Below, one piece after another: positions 19,552-28,032 of a stretch of 36,523 bases of DNA. Origin of the DNA: a virus; the IMG/VR virus record IMGVR_UViG_3300048837_000513, positions 1 to 36,523 of that record. One strand, 5' to 3'. Under the pieces are notes generated by a model. The model was given only the letters and a program-made list of their open reading frames with translations. It had not been told where the DNA came from and ran no database searches. Each line of letters begins with the position of its first letter. Within the stretch, counting starts at the first letter, position 1. The translations under genes and the position numbers were made by a program.

Positions 19552-20951
19552 TTACCGCGCAACAGGCTTTAGATTTAGTCAATGATCGGAAGCCCTACCT
19601 TGCTCACAACCATGTGCTCCTCGACATCTTCAACGGCAACCTGGCCGATTACGTAATTGCCGATCTTAAAAAGTCTCTTTCGCCGCAAGTGTTCGAGCAA
19701 CAAATGTTCCGGCTCGCGCCGATCAATATCCTACCTAAGATTATCGACAAGCTGACAAACATTTACCAGACAGCAGTAACGCGGCAAGTAGTCGACGGGT
19801 CGATGACCGATAAAGAATTGCTCGACTGGTACGTCAAAAGCTACTCAGCGAACGACAAAATGAACAAAGCTAATGAGCTATTCAACCTAACGAAGACATC
19901 TTTAATTTACCCTTATGTCGCGCAAGGGATGCCGCGACTTCGCGTGATAAAGAACGACCGCTTCGTCGTCTATTCGTTCGACCCTATCGAGCCGGAAAAG
20001 CCTACAGGTGTAATCGTCTATGGTGGCAAGCGCGGCGACGTTGATATCTATTGGGTGTGGGATGCCTACAGCTTTATGGTCATAGACAGCGAAGGCAAAA
20101 CGCGCCTGGACATCATGGCAGAGTTTAACAACGTCGAAGGCGTGAATCCTGTGGGCCGCTTGCCTTTCGTCTATATCAACAAATCGGACGATTGCCTTTA
20201 TCCGCAGCAAGATACCGACATCGTGAGAATGGTAAAGCTATTGCCGCTCATGACATCTGACCTGAACCTCTCGGCGATGTTCCAGTGCTTCTCAATCATT
20301 TACGGGATCGACGTAAACGACGAAAATATTAAGTTTGCGCCTAATGCTTTCTGGTCTTTAAAGTCAGATCCGACCTCTGACAAAAAGCCTGAGATCGGCA
20401 CCATCAAACCGCAAGTTGATTATCAGCAAGTGCTCGGACTGATTCAATCGCAGCTTACTATCTGGCTTTCTACGCAGGGTATACGCGCGGGCGCCCTTGG
20501 CGATCTTTCGGCAGAGAATTTTGCATCCGGTATATCGAAGTTGATCGACGAAATGGACACCTATGAGGCACGTCAGAAGCAAACGACCATATTCCAAAAG
20601 GCCGAGGTGGAGTTATGGGATTTGACCCTTAACGCGATGCACCCATATTGGTCTGAAACCGGCATGATCGACAACCCGGCACGCTGGACGCCGACCGCGA
20701 CCGTAGCGACGAAGTTTGCAATTCAGCTTCCGCAGCAATCGCGCGGCCAGACTGCACGCGATTTGAAAGAGGAATACGCGGCGGGGTTTATCTCCAGGCG
20801 GCGCGCGCTGATGAAGCTGAATCCTGAAATGGGCGATATGGAGATAGATGAACTGATTGCCGAGATCGAAGCTGAAAGAGGGGTAATCAATGCCGAAGGT
20901 GACGGAAATCCCGCTGACCCTGCCGAAGACGCTAACGAAAGCGCAACGTGA
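19548..20951 (+). CDS. Portal protein
   Basis: A 467-residue protein from the ATG overlapping the terminase stop (ATGA), with AAAGGA 10 nt upstream. The frame is open further back, but the upstream part is terminase coding. It begins MITAQQALDLVNDRKPYLAH, and the C-terminal half carries LSTQGIRAGALGDLSAENFA, then KLIDEMDTYEARQKQTTIFQ and LWDLTLNAMHPYW, the stem and crown pattern of phage portals. Position after the large terminase supports this. The acidic tail (GDGNPADPAEDANESAT) is coded within the start of the next gene in another frame. Confidence 0.85.
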   Translation: MITAQQALDLVNDRKPYLAHNHVLLDIFNGNLADYVIADLKKSLSPQVFEQQMFRLAPINILPKIIDKLTNIYQTAVTRQVVDGSMTDKELLDWYVKSYSANDKMNKANELFNLTKTSLIYPYVAQGMPRLRVIKNDRFVVYSFDPIEPEKPTGVIVYGGKRGDVDIYWVWDAYSFMVIDSEGKTRLDIMAEFNNVEGVNPVGRLPFVYINKSDDCLYPQQDTDIVRMVKLLPLMTSDLNLSAMFQCFSIIYGIDVNDENIKFAPNAFWSLKSDPTSDKKPEIGTIKPQVDYQQVLGLIQSQLTIWLSTQGIRAGALGDLSAENFASGISKLIDEMDTYEARQKQTTIFQKAEVELWDLTLNAMHPYWSETGMIDNPARWTPTATVATKFAIQLPQQSRGQTARDLKEEYAAGFISRRRALMKLNPEMGDMEIDELIAEIEAERGVINAEGDGNPADPAEDANESAT

Positions 20952-21324
20952 GGCGGTCGCTGACCTTGTGATAGAGCACATGGTCGACCGCACCATGGGT
21001 GGCAAGGACATCAACGGCAAGCGGTTTCCAAAATATTCAAAGTCGTATATCGAAAGCCTTGACTTTAAGAACGCCGGTAAGTCTGCGGGCAAGGTCGACC
21101 TTCAATTATCAGGCGACATGCTGGCTTCGATTTCCCTTCTGAAGGATAAGCCAGGGGAAATCATCGTAGGCATCCCCAGCGGCACCGAGGAAGCCGACCG
21201 CGCCGAGGGTAACATTCTTGGCAGCTACGGCGGCGACCCAGACCCTAAGAAGGCGCGGCGCTTCCTCGGGATCAAACGAGCCGACCTTAAGAAAATCATA
21301 GAAATGGTTGAAAATGACCGCTGA
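20890..21324 (+). CDS. Virion morphogenesis / head-tail joining protein (copy 1)
   Basis: A 144-residue protein with AGAGGGG before the ATG and a 62-nt overlap with the portal. It contains GKRFPKYSKSYIESLDFKN, LQLSGDMLASISLL and RRFLGIKRADLKKI. This is the 'L.LSG.ML.S ... (F)LG(I/L)' layout of phage virion morphogenesis (neck or tail-completion-like) proteins. The following gene has the same layout, so the two may be ancient paralogues. The exact role, neck ring or minor capsid, is not resolved. Confidence 0.6.
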   Translation: MPKVTEIPLTLPKTLTKAQREAVADLVIEHMVDRTMGGKDINGKRFPKYSKSYIESLDFKNAGKSAGKVDLQLSGDMLASISLLKDKPGEIIVGIPSGTEEADRAEGNILGSYGGDPDPKKARRFLGIKRADLKKIIEMVENDR

Positions 21325-21814
21325 AACAGACCTTAAAAAAGTCTTTAAAGGCTTGCAGGAGAAGCTAGGCAAAGCTGTCTCACGCCGAGAAATGGAGGCG
21401 CTTGGTGCGGTCGCCGTGGGCCTTATCGTAAAGCGCACGCGCCTCGGCTATGGGGTCAAGACGTCATTCGGTTCCAGGTTTGCACTTTCCTCTATCAAAT
21501 GGTCAGACCGCTACGCCAAGCTAAGAAAAACTTACCCGCTCGACCCGACGACGCGCCCGAAGAAAAGCAACCTCACCTTGACCGGCCAGATGCTACGCTC
21601 TGTAAGGGTTCTGACCGTTACCGACGGCAGCGTGACCCTTGGGCCTAAAGGTTCTCGCTACGATACCGACAAAACAAACGAACAGATCGCCGAGTACAAC
21701 GCAAAACGTGGCCGAGTGTTTATGAACCTCAGCCAAGCCGAGCACGGGCAACTGGTGCGATACTACCGGCGACGGTTCACCGATCTCTTGAAAAGGCTTG
21801 CGCGGATATCTTAA
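21308..21814 (+). CDS. Virion morphogenesis / head-tail joining protein (copy 2)
   Basis: A 168-residue protein overlapping the previous gene by 17 nt. It shares the plan of that gene: basic helical start (TDLKKVFKGLQEKLGKAVSR), KSNLTLTGQMLRSVRVLTVT, a loop, then AEYNAKRGRVFMNLSQAE and a helix YYRRRFTDLLKRLARIS. This fits a tail-completion or neck-type fold. After it comes a 47-nt gap before the scaffold, the first such break since the methyltransferase. Confidence 0.6.
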   Translation: MKMTAETDLKKVFKGLQEKLGKAVSRREMEALGAVAVGLIVKRTRLGYGVKTSFGSRFALSSIKWSDRYAKLRKTYPLDPTTRPKKSNLTLTGQMLRSVRVLTVTDGSVTLGPKGSRYDTDKTNEQIAEYNAKRGRVFMNLSQAEHGQLVRYYRRRFTDLLKRLARIS

Positions 21815-21861
21815 AGGCCATTAAGATATTGAAAACTTCCCTTTTTAAGAGGTAACATAGA

Positions 21862-22446
21862 ATGACCACTGAAAACGTTGACCCTGCGGGTCAATCCGGC
21901 GGCGAGGGTTCTGCGAACACTCCCAACCAGTTGAAAGAATCCGTTTCGTATGACACGCACCGGAAACTTCTCGACGAAAAGAAAAAGCTACAAGCGAAAC
22001 TTGAACAGATCGACGCCGACCGCAAGGCCGCTGAGGAAGCAGACCTGGCGAAAAAAGGCGAACTGCAAAAACTTCTCGACTTAGAACGTGAGAAGGCAAA
22101 AGCGGCTTCAGATCAACTCAAGGCGTTTGAGGATAAAGAGCGTTCAGCAAGAAAGCTAGGCGCAATTGTCCGAGGGCTTGGCGCGCCGGTAGATCAAAAG
22201 TGGTATTCGGTTCTGGGCGGGCATATCGACGATGTTGTGTTGAACGAAGACGGCGAAATTGAGCCGATGTCTGTCACCAAAATTGTTGAGAATGTCAAGA
22301 AAGAATGGCCGGAAATGTTACGAAAGCCAGGGGCAGGGATGCCAAATCATGCGCCTGGTAATGGTGCTACTACTATTTCCCACGAGGAATGGAAAAAGCT
22401 ACCACTTAAAGATATGAAAAAGTGGAAGCCGGAACAAATAACATAA
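21862..22446 (+). CDS. Head scaffolding protein
   Basis: A 194-residue protein with GAGGTAACATAGA before the ATG. The middle is a long charged coiled coil (HRKLLDEKKKLQAKLEQIDA through DLEREKAKAASDQLKAFEDK), followed by a C-terminal WPEMLRKPG and basic LKDMKKWKPEQIT. Its position directly before the capsid gene and high Lys/Glu/Ala content are those of phage scaffolds, which are removed during maturation. No protease gene was seen nearby. Confidence 0.75.
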   Translation: MTTENVDPAGQSGGEGSANTPNQLKESVSYDTHRKLLDEKKKLQAKLEQIDADRKAAEEADLAKKGELQKLLDLEREKAKAASDQLKAFEDKERSARKLGAIVRGLGAPVDQKWYSVLGGHIDDVVLNEDGEIEPMSVTKIVENVKKEWPEMLRKPGAGMPNHAPGNGATTISHEEWKKLPLKDMKKWKPEQIT

Positions 22447-22464
22447 ATCATGGAGTGATTTAAA

Positions 22465-23322
22465 ATGTCAGTTACAACGCTTTCAGAAGTCCAACAGCAG
22501 ATTCAAAAGTATTGGTCGCCGCTTTTTACTAAGCAACTCCGCGAAAGCCTGTTGCTTGGTGGTTTGGTGTCCAAGCAATATCAAGGCGCGATTGCTCGCC
22601 AAGGCGATACCGTTAAGGTGTCACAGGTCAACGCGCCTAACGGACAACTTCTGACCGTTGGGACTAACGCAGATAGCTTTTCCACCGAAACCATTTCGAC
22701 TTCTTATGTCGATATCAAAGCCGATAAGCGTGCGGTTGCAGCCTATGAGTTTCAAGACCTCGTGGAATTGCAATCGCAAATCAGCCAGGACAACCCGGAA
22801 GTCATGGCTGCTTTGCTTTACGCGATGAATAAGCAAATCAATGACTACCTTTATTCATTGGTAGCACCTTCGACATCTGCGCCCGATCATGATGTGTCTG
22901 GAGTCACTGACTTTAACGCATCGCAACTATCCGCAGCCCGCATTTTGGCAGCAAAAGCAAAATGGCCAGATATGCCAGGGTGGTATTGCCTTCTCGACCC
23001 GCAATATTATGGAGACGTATTGAACGCCGCGACTCTGACTAGCTCCGATTATGGCGCAACCGATGCCCCTGTTGTCGGCGGCAAGGTCGGATTGAAGCGT
23101 TTCGGGTTTAGCATCTTTGAAGACAACAGCCGCAGCGCTGATTATGGCCTGTTGTTCCACCCTGATTTTATGCACATGGTAAGCCAAACCGAAGTACAGA
23201 TTAAATTATCCGACCTTCACAGCCAGAAGAAATTTGGCGTTGTGATGTCGGTCGATATGGTGTTCGGCGCGAAACTTGGCATCAACGGCGATGTTAAGCA
23301 CATCAAGGTCTATAACAGCTAA
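22465..23322 (+). CDS. Major capsid protein
   Basis: A 285-residue protein with GGAG before the ATG. The start (LSEVQQQIQKYWSPLFTKQL) and WYCLLDPQYYGDVL, then GKVGLKRFGFSIFEDNS and GLLFHPDFMHMV match phage coat proteins of the HK97 fold, of the P22-coat-like branch. It has no N-terminal delta domain, in keeping with the separate scaffold. Position after the scaffold and before the decoration protein supports the call. Its stop overlaps the next ATG (TAATG). Confidence 0.85.
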   Translation: MSVTTLSEVQQQIQKYWSPLFTKQLRESLLLGGLVSKQYQGAIARQGDTVKVSQVNAPNGQLLTVGTNADSFSTETISTSYVDIKADKRAVAAYEFQDLVELQSQISQDNPEVMAALLYAMNKQINDYLYSLVAPSTSAPDHDVSGVTDFNASQLSAARILAAKAKWPDMPGWYCLLDPQYYGDVLNAATLTSSDYGATDAPVVGGKVGLKRFGFSIFEDNSRSADYGLLFHPDFMHMVSQTEVQIKLSDLHSQKKFGVVMSVDMVFGAKLGINGDVKHIKVYNS

Positions 23323-23537
23323 TGCAATTTGATTCCTTAAATCCTTACGAGTCGCTTGCGGTAATCATGTCGGATTCACCGCAAGCCCTCGTAGACGACT
23401 TGAAAAAAATCAGGACGCCGATCAAAATTGTATCCATAGTTCAAGTGGGCAACAGATCGGCGGCGTATATCATGGGCGATATACGCACAACAAAAACTAA
23501 GAAGGTGAAAAAAGATGGCAGCGATCAAAACATATAA
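23322..23537 (+). CDS. Small hypothetical protein between capsid and decoration genes
   Basis: A 71-residue protein (MQFDSLNPYESLAVIMSDSP...) coupled to the capsid stop by TAATG. Residues 20-52 (LVDDLKKIRTPIKIVSIVQV) are helix and strand, and the C-terminus is basic (TTKTKKVKK). It overlaps the next gene by 23 nt. No known domain; a head accessory role is suggested by position only. Confidence 0.5.
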   Translation: MQFDSLNPYESLAVIMSDSPQALVDDLKKIRTPIKIVSIVQVGNRSAAYIMGDIRTTKTKKVKKDGSDQNI

Positions 23538-23943
23538 AAAAGTTGGCCCTACGTTTACCATGGCAAAAGAGATTGTCGCAGCCGAATGGGATTTCTCCCA
23601 GGACGGCGGCGCGGTCGGCTCCCTTGATGTTTTCGAGGCGGGTTCTGATATCGTCATTACCCACTTTCATTCATCCGTTCAAACCGCTTGTACCTCCGGC
23701 GGGTCGGCGACCCTTAAGGTCGGCACGTCCGGCGACGACGACGCCTTTATGACGACGACCCAAGGCGCGGTAGCGTCCCTAACCGCTGGCGCAGTGGTTT
23801 TGCCACTCGCTATCGAAGGCACGCCGAACACGCTTTCGGTCCCTGTGAAACTTGCGAGCGGCTCTAAGGTTGTCATGGCAATCGGCACCGCCGCAATGAC
23901 CGCAGGCAAAGTCAAGTTTGTAATCGAATACATCAAAGCCTAA
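23515..23943 (+). CDS. Capsid decoration / minor head protein (putative)
   Basis: A 142-residue protein with AAGGTG upstream of the ATG. It is beta-rich with small residues: EWDFSQDGGAVGSLDVFEAG, THFHSSVQTAC, TLKVGTSGDDDAFMTTTQGA and KVVMAIGTAAMTAGKVKFVI. This 'TLKVG...D...........VVMTIGTAALTAGK' pattern occurs in phage head decoration-type proteins. Position after the capsid gene fits. A strong terminator follows it, so capsid-level expression may end here. Confidence 0.6.
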   Translation: MAAIKTYKKVGPTFTMAKEIVAAEWDFSQDGGAVGSLDVFEAGSDIVITHFHSSVQTACTSGGSATLKVGTSGDDDAFMTTTQGAVASLTAGAVVLPLAIEGTPNTLSVPVKLASGSKVVMAIGTAAMTAGKVKFVIEYIKA

Positions 23944-23956
23944 TCCAAAAGTGGTC

Positions 23957-23996
23957 GGGACTTGGCGTTATTAAGTTAACGCCTAGTCCCTTTTTT
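23957..23996 (+). terminator. Strong intrinsic terminator after the capsid module
   Basis: GGGACT-T-GGCGTTA pairs with TAACGCC-T-AGTCCC (13 pairs and one T/T mismatch) around the loop TTAAGT, followed by TTTTTT at 23991-23996. It separates the packaging and capsid genes from the connector and tail genes. Confidence 0.85.
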
Positions 23997-24012
23997 GCTT
24001 AGAGTGAAGTGA

Positions 24013-24393
24013 ATGGCGCTACCTGAACAAATTACAACGCGCGAATACCAGAAATTTATCGACCATGCGCCAGGTCAAACTGCTGTCAGAGTTGACGGGC
24101 AAGTAAAGCCTTCCGGCCTTAATATTGGCGGTTTAAATTCTACAGTGACTTTAAATGCGGTAACCTGGACGGCATTACCAGCTACACCGCTGCCAAACCG
24201 AAACGCCATAGCCATACAAAATGAATCAAGCGTGAAGGTTAAACTTAACTTTGACGGTAGCGCAGCTGGATTCGTAGGCATGACAATCCAGCCCGACGGC
24301 GGGGAGAGGCAATACGACATAACCGACGGCATATTGATCTACGGAAAATGCGAAACCGGAACGGTTAGCGTGAACGTGGAAGAGATAGCATGA
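24013..24393 (+). CDS. Structural protein, hypothetical (1)
   Basis: A 126-residue beta-rich protein. After an N-terminal helix (PEQITTREYQKFIDHAPGQT) comes VTWTALPATPLPNRNAIAIQ and KVKLNFDGSAAG. The 'W.ALPATPLPNRNAI.IQN.S' pattern recurs in phage structural proteins near head-tail or fibre genes. Position just after the terminator and before the connector suggests a virion accessory protein. Its stop overlaps the next ATG (ATGA). Confidence 0.5.
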   Translation: MALPEQITTREYQKFIDHAPGQTAVRVDGQVKPSGLNIGGLNSTVTLNAVTWTALPATPLPNRNAIAIQNESSVKVKLNFDGSAAGFVGMTIQPDGGERQYDITDGILIYGKCETGTVSVNVEEIA

Positions 24394-24797
24394 CGGTAAT
24401 TAATTCATCTTCGCCGTCTACTGGTTTATGGGCGCGGGTGTCTTCTTCTATTCCAGCGGGGACAAGCGTTGACGTTGACACTGTTCCGCTCTCTGGATTC
24501 TCTTCGACAAAATATTACGTCCAATTAAAAAACCCAACAAATACGGCTTTTAAAGCTTTTGAGATTTATTGTTACCGTAAAGGTTCAAGTGACGTTTCCG
24601 ATACCCTTTACGCAAGGATAGGCGACGCTTTGGATGTTGCAACGTCTGTGATTGTTTCCATGGGCAATGTTAAACTTTCACTAACGAACAACGAGGCGTT
24701 CACTGTTTCTTGCGAGGTAATCAAATTGAATCGCGACGCGATAGGTTTTGCGTGGAATTTGCCGCCGAGATTTGCTTGGGCGAACGCGGTAGCATGA
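24390..24797 (+). CDS. Structural protein, hypothetical (2)
   Basis: A 135-residue beta-rich protein, coupled to the previous gene by ATGA. It has IPAGTSVDVDTVPLSGFSST, KYYVQLKNPTNTAFKAFEIY and DATS-type strands later. It looks like a small beta-sandwich structural protein, possibly bound to the capsid or neck. No catalytic residues or known family are recognised. Confidence 0.5.
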   Translation: MTVINSSSPSTGLWARVSSSIPAGTSVDVDTVPLSGFSSTKYYVQLKNPTNTAFKAFEIYCYRKGSSDVSDTLYARIGDALDVATSVIVSMGNVKLSLTNNEAFTVSCEVIKLNRDAIGFAWNLPPRFAWANAVA

Positions 24798-24880
24798 TGA
24801 CACCAGGTCAATTTAAGAATAAACTATTAGCGAAAGGCTGGAAGCCGTGCAAGATCAGCGAGTCCTTTACAACTCTATAG
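24794..24880 (+). CDS. Possible 28-residue peptide gene
   Basis: ATGATG overlaps the previous stop and the frame codes MMTPGQFKNKLLAKGWKPCK then ISESFTTL. It overlaps the connector gene start by 34 nt. The 4-nt overlap fits neighbouring genes, but the length gives little statistical support; it may just be leader sequence. Confidence 0.25.
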   Translation: MMTPGQFKNKLLAKGWKPCKISESFTTL

Positions 24881-25656
24881 ACATCTCGCCGAAGGTAAAC
24901 GACTTCCGCGCTGGGGTTCAGGCTTTCGCCTATACCTCTGGATCTTACCTTTATATCGGCTCAATCGCCCCATTCAATAATCTGTGGTTTGAGTTTGGCA
25001 CGCTGAATACAAATCAGCTTGCGCCGACTATTCAAGTTTGGTGGGGCAACGCTTGGCAAAACGTCGTCGACATTATCGACGAAACCGACGGCGCGTTAGC
25101 CTCTGGTCGCATTACCTGGTCGACGGATAGGCTTAAAGGCTGGGATCTTGAGCAAACTACCGAAGATGTGGCGGGCTTGACCGCATATAAAATCTATTGG
25201 CGTTACTGGCTCAGGATTTCATGGCCGGGAAACTTTTCTATCGGGACAACTTTAAAATACGTCGGGCAACGCTTTTCAAGCGACGATGTGCTTTACAGCT
25301 TTTACCCTGACCTTTCCCTTGCCGACATAAAAGCAGGGTTTGAGACAGGCAAGACAACCTGGGATGAGCAACACTACATGGCCGCCGAGCACATTATCCG
25401 CGACCTGAAAAAGCGCGACGTGATCCGCAGCCGATCAGAATTACTTGACTGGGCCTTACTCCAGGACGCCGCTTGCCATAAGGTCGCTGAATTGGTTTAC
25501 ACTTCGTTCGGTACACCTTACGCCGAATTGCGGGCGGCAGCTGGCAAGGACTACAATGCAGCCCTGAATATCAAATATTTCAACACTGATAAAAATGCGA
25601 ACGCGAGGCTAGAACCCTGTGAACGCGAAATTACAACCCACTTTGGGCGCAGGTAA
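24847..25656 (+). CDS. Head-tail connector / neck protein (putative)
   Basis: A 269-residue protein with a GTG start after AAAGGC. Residues 20-150 are a beta-sandwich (YTSGSYLYIGSIAPFNNLWF, IQVWWGNAWQNVV, YWRYWLRISWPGNF). The C-terminal third is helical (LADIKAGFETGKTTWDEQHY, IIRDLKKRDVIRS, ELLDWALLQDAACHKVAEL), resembling gp6-like head-tail adaptors. The combination and position between head and tail genes support a connector, with the beta domain as an external decoration. This is inference. Confidence 0.5.
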   Translation: MQDQRVLYNSIDISPKVNDFRAGVQAFAYTSGSYLYIGSIAPFNNLWFEFGTLNTNQLAPTIQVWWGNAWQNVVDIIDETDGALASGRITWSTDRLKGWDLEQTTEDVAGLTAYKIYWRYWLRISWPGNFSIGTTLKYVGQRFSSDDVLYSFYPDLSLADIKAGFETGKTTWDEQHYMAAEHIIRDLKKRDVIRSRSELLDWALLQDAACHKVAELVYTSFGTPYAELRAAAGKDYNAALNIKYFNTDKNANARLEPCEREITTHFGRR

Positions 25657-26108
25657 TGACGAAAATTTCCGACATTTATGACGCTTTGGTCACGGTCGTA
25701 TCGACCGAGCTACCCGATTACATGCGGTTTCCAAATCCCTACGTTATAGATACCAACACGTTTTTGCATCAGCGGGCGGGTTTTGGGATTTCGATCGGCC
25801 CCGGCACCGACACGCAACGCTATTTAGGTTGCCTCGTGACATGGCAGAGAGACTTTACGATAACCTTGGTTCGCCAGGTATTGACGACCCAGAACAATAC
25901 TGGGATCAGGGCCGATCTTGAAAAAGAAATACTAGACGACCACGACAAATTGAGAAAAGCTATTTACCTGAGCAATACGCTATCTGGTAACGCTATTAAG
26001 TCAACGCTTATCGCCGATTCTGGTTTAAACTTTATCGACGGCGACAGGCTGAAATTTTTGGCTTTAGAAATGACCGTACAAGTAGAATACGAAGAAACGC
26101 CTAGCTAA
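25656..26108 (+). CDS. Tail terminator / minor tail protein (putative)
   Basis: A 150-residue protein beginning MTKISDIYDALVTVVSTELP, with RAGFGISIGPGTDTQRYLGC and TFTIT-like strands, then helix RADLEKEILDDHDKLRKAIY and a final FLALEMTVQVEYEETPS. This alpha/beta layout and the final strand are those of tail terminator (gpU-like) proteins, and it stands directly before the tail tube gene. It starts at the previous stop (TAATG). Confidence 0.6.
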   Translation: MTKISDIYDALVTVVSTELPDYMRFPNPYVIDTNTFLHQRAGFGISIGPGTDTQRYLGCLVTWQRDFTITLVRQVLTTQNNTGIRADLEKEILDDHDKLRKAIYLSNTLSGNAIKSTLIADSGLNFIDGDRLKFLALEMTVQVEYEETPS

Positions 26109-26123
26109 CAGGGAGTTTAAGCA

Positions 26124-27632
26124 ATGGCAAATATTCAGACCAGATCGACCGTCGTAGCGGTTAAAAAAGAAGTTACAGAAGGCGTGCCCGTTGTCCCAAC
26201 AAGCGGGGCTGATGCCATTGCGATCCAGGACGATTTCACCATGGAGCCAGCTTTTGACACGCTGGATAATGCCGAAGTAAAGGCATCCATCGGCGCTGCA
26301 AAGACTATCCTTGGGAATGAAAACCCAACGGCATCACTATCTCATTACCTCAAGGCTTCCGGCACGGCTGGAACGGCACCAAACTATGGCGAGTTGGTTG
26401 AGTCGTTTATGGGTGGCGTATCAGCAGCAGTTGCCGAATATGATACCGTTGCGGCATCGACGACGACCGTCGTTAAAGTTGATACCGGAGAAGGCGCAAC
26501 CTTTGAGCGCGGGGAATTTCTCCTTATCAAAGACCCGACCAACGGATATCGCGTTAGGCCTATTGATTCGATCGCAAGCAATGACTTATCGATCGGGTTC
26601 CAGCTTCCGACCGCACCCGCTGCGGGCGTGAACCTCGGGCAATGCGTCCTTTATAAACCGGCAAACACCGGGCACCCCACCGTTAACCTTTGGGCGTACC
26701 TCGGTAACGGCGGCGCGATTGAAATGATGGCTGGCGGGCGCGTTACGTCAATGAATATCGACGCCGCAGCCGGTGAGTTTATCAACGCAAACTATTCTAT
26801 TGAGGGCCTTTCGGCCTATTTCAACCCGATCCAAATCACTGCCACGTCTAAATATTTGGACTTCACAGATGACGGCGGGACATTCGCCGCAGTGGTTTCG
26901 GAGAAGTGGTTTAAAGACCCGCATCAATTGGCCGACGCTCTACAGTCGGCTATGAATGACGTTTCAGCCGAAGACTACACAGTGACCTACTCCGATACGA
27001 CCGGCAAATTCACCATTGCCACGGCAACCTCTGCGGTGCTTTCTCTCCTTTGGAACACCGGCACCAACGCCGCAAATTCCATCGGCACGAAACTGGGTTT
27101 CCTGGTCGCGGCAAACGATACGGGTGCTTTGACTTACACCTCTGACAACGCGCAAAACTTCGCGTTCCCGTTCACCGCAAGCTATGATCCAGTTGATCCG
27201 AACGTGGCCAAAAATATTGAAGTCATGGTTGGCGACACGGCTGATTATCTCTGCTTTGAGGCTTCAAACGTATCTATTTCAGGGTCGAACACCAAAGCCG
27301 ACCTGACCAGCCTTTGCGCAGAATCCGGCAAGTCGGGGTCGATCATTACCGAGCGCACCTTCGAGATCAACATTACCGCACGCCTTAGCCAATACGACGC
27401 CGATATGTGGCGCCGCTTCCGCGAAGGCTCTAACACCAAATTCCAAATGACCTGCGGCCCGAAGACCGGCACCAATTGGACGCCCGGAAAGGTCGCGGCG
27501 GTATATTGCCCGACCGCAACGGTGACCAGTTTCGCAGTCGCCGACGCCGATGGCCTTGCGGTTCTGGAAATGACCTTGACCGCCTACGTCAATGACTCAG
27601 GCGAGGGTGAGTTTTATATCGGCTACGTTTAA
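26124..27632 (+). CDS. Major tail tube protein with an inserted domain
   Basis: A 502-residue protein with GGGAG before the ATG. It opens TRSTVVAVKKEVTEGVPVVP and continues with IQDDFTMEPAFDTLDNAEVK, typical of long tail tube proteins. The C-terminal part has ITERTFEINITARLSQYDAD and a final strand region. Residues about 237-350 (from SKYLDFTDDGG to TYTSDN) look like an added domain, related to one in the distal tail protein at 30931. It forms the tube through which DNA passes; the added domain probably projects outward. Confidence 0.75.
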   Translation: MANIQTRSTVVAVKKEVTEGVPVVPTSGADAIAIQDDFTMEPAFDTLDNAEVKASIGAAKTILGNENPTASLSHYLKASGTAGTAPNYGELVESFMGGVSAAVAEYDTVAASTTTVVKVDTGEGATFERGEFLLIKDPTNGYRVRPIDSIASNDLSIGFQLPTAPAAGVNLGQCVLYKPANTGHPTVNLWAYLGNGGAIEMMAGGRVTSMNIDAAAGEFINANYSIEGLSAYFNPIQITATSKYLDFTDDGGTFAAVVSEKWFKDPHQLADALQSAMNDVSAEDYTVTYSDTTGKFTIATATSAVLSLLWNTGTNAANSIGTKLGFLVAANDTGALTYTSDNAQNFAFPFTASYDPVDPNVAKNIEVMVGDTADYLCFEASNVSISGSNTKADLTSLCAESGKSGSIITERTFEINITARLSQYDADMWRRFREGSNTKFQMTCGPKTGTNWTPGKVAAVYCPTATVTSFAVADADGLAVLEMTLTAYVNDSGEGEFYIGYV

Positions 27633-27645
27633 TCAAAGGGGATTT

Positions 27646-28032
27646 ATGAAGGTTAAATTTACGCCAGAACTATGTTCTGGCAAGGACTACAGCGGGCACG
27701 TCATTTTGAAAATGCCGAGCTACGCCGAGCGTCTATCCTTTTACAGCGACGACTTGATAGACGAAACCATGGGCGAACCCGGTAAAGAGCCGATCAGCGA
27801 TGCCGAAAAGGCGTTAGCTCAGAAAAGAATGACCGCACGCGGCAGGAAGCTTATGCAGTCTATCGGCGAAAAACTGGGTGACTACATTGCAGAGGTCGCT
27901 ATCAAAAGGGAAAAGGACGGTTTCGAGTTTAAGACCTTCGACCAATTGAATTACGATTCTGATATGGTGGCGGTATTGACCGAGTGCGCCCAGCGCGTGA
28001 TCGGCAAATACGAGGTCGGTTCCCCTCTGTAG
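27646..28032 (+). CDS. Tail assembly chaperone (gpG-like)
   Basis: A 128-residue protein from the ATG with GGGG upstream (MKVKFTPELCSGKDYSGHVI). It is acidic and helical with SDAEKALAQKRMTARGRKLM and FKTFDQLNYDSDMVAVL. Position between the tube and tape measure genes is that of gpG. It stops at 28030-28032, three nucleotides after a TCC CCT slip site, and another frame continues. Confidence 0.7.
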   Translation: MKVKFTPELCSGKDYSGHVILKMPSYAERLSFYSDDLIDETMGEPGKEPISDAEKALAQKRMTARGRKLMQSIGEKLGDYIAEVAIKREKDGFEFKTFDQLNYDSDMVAVLTECAQRVIGKYEVGSPL

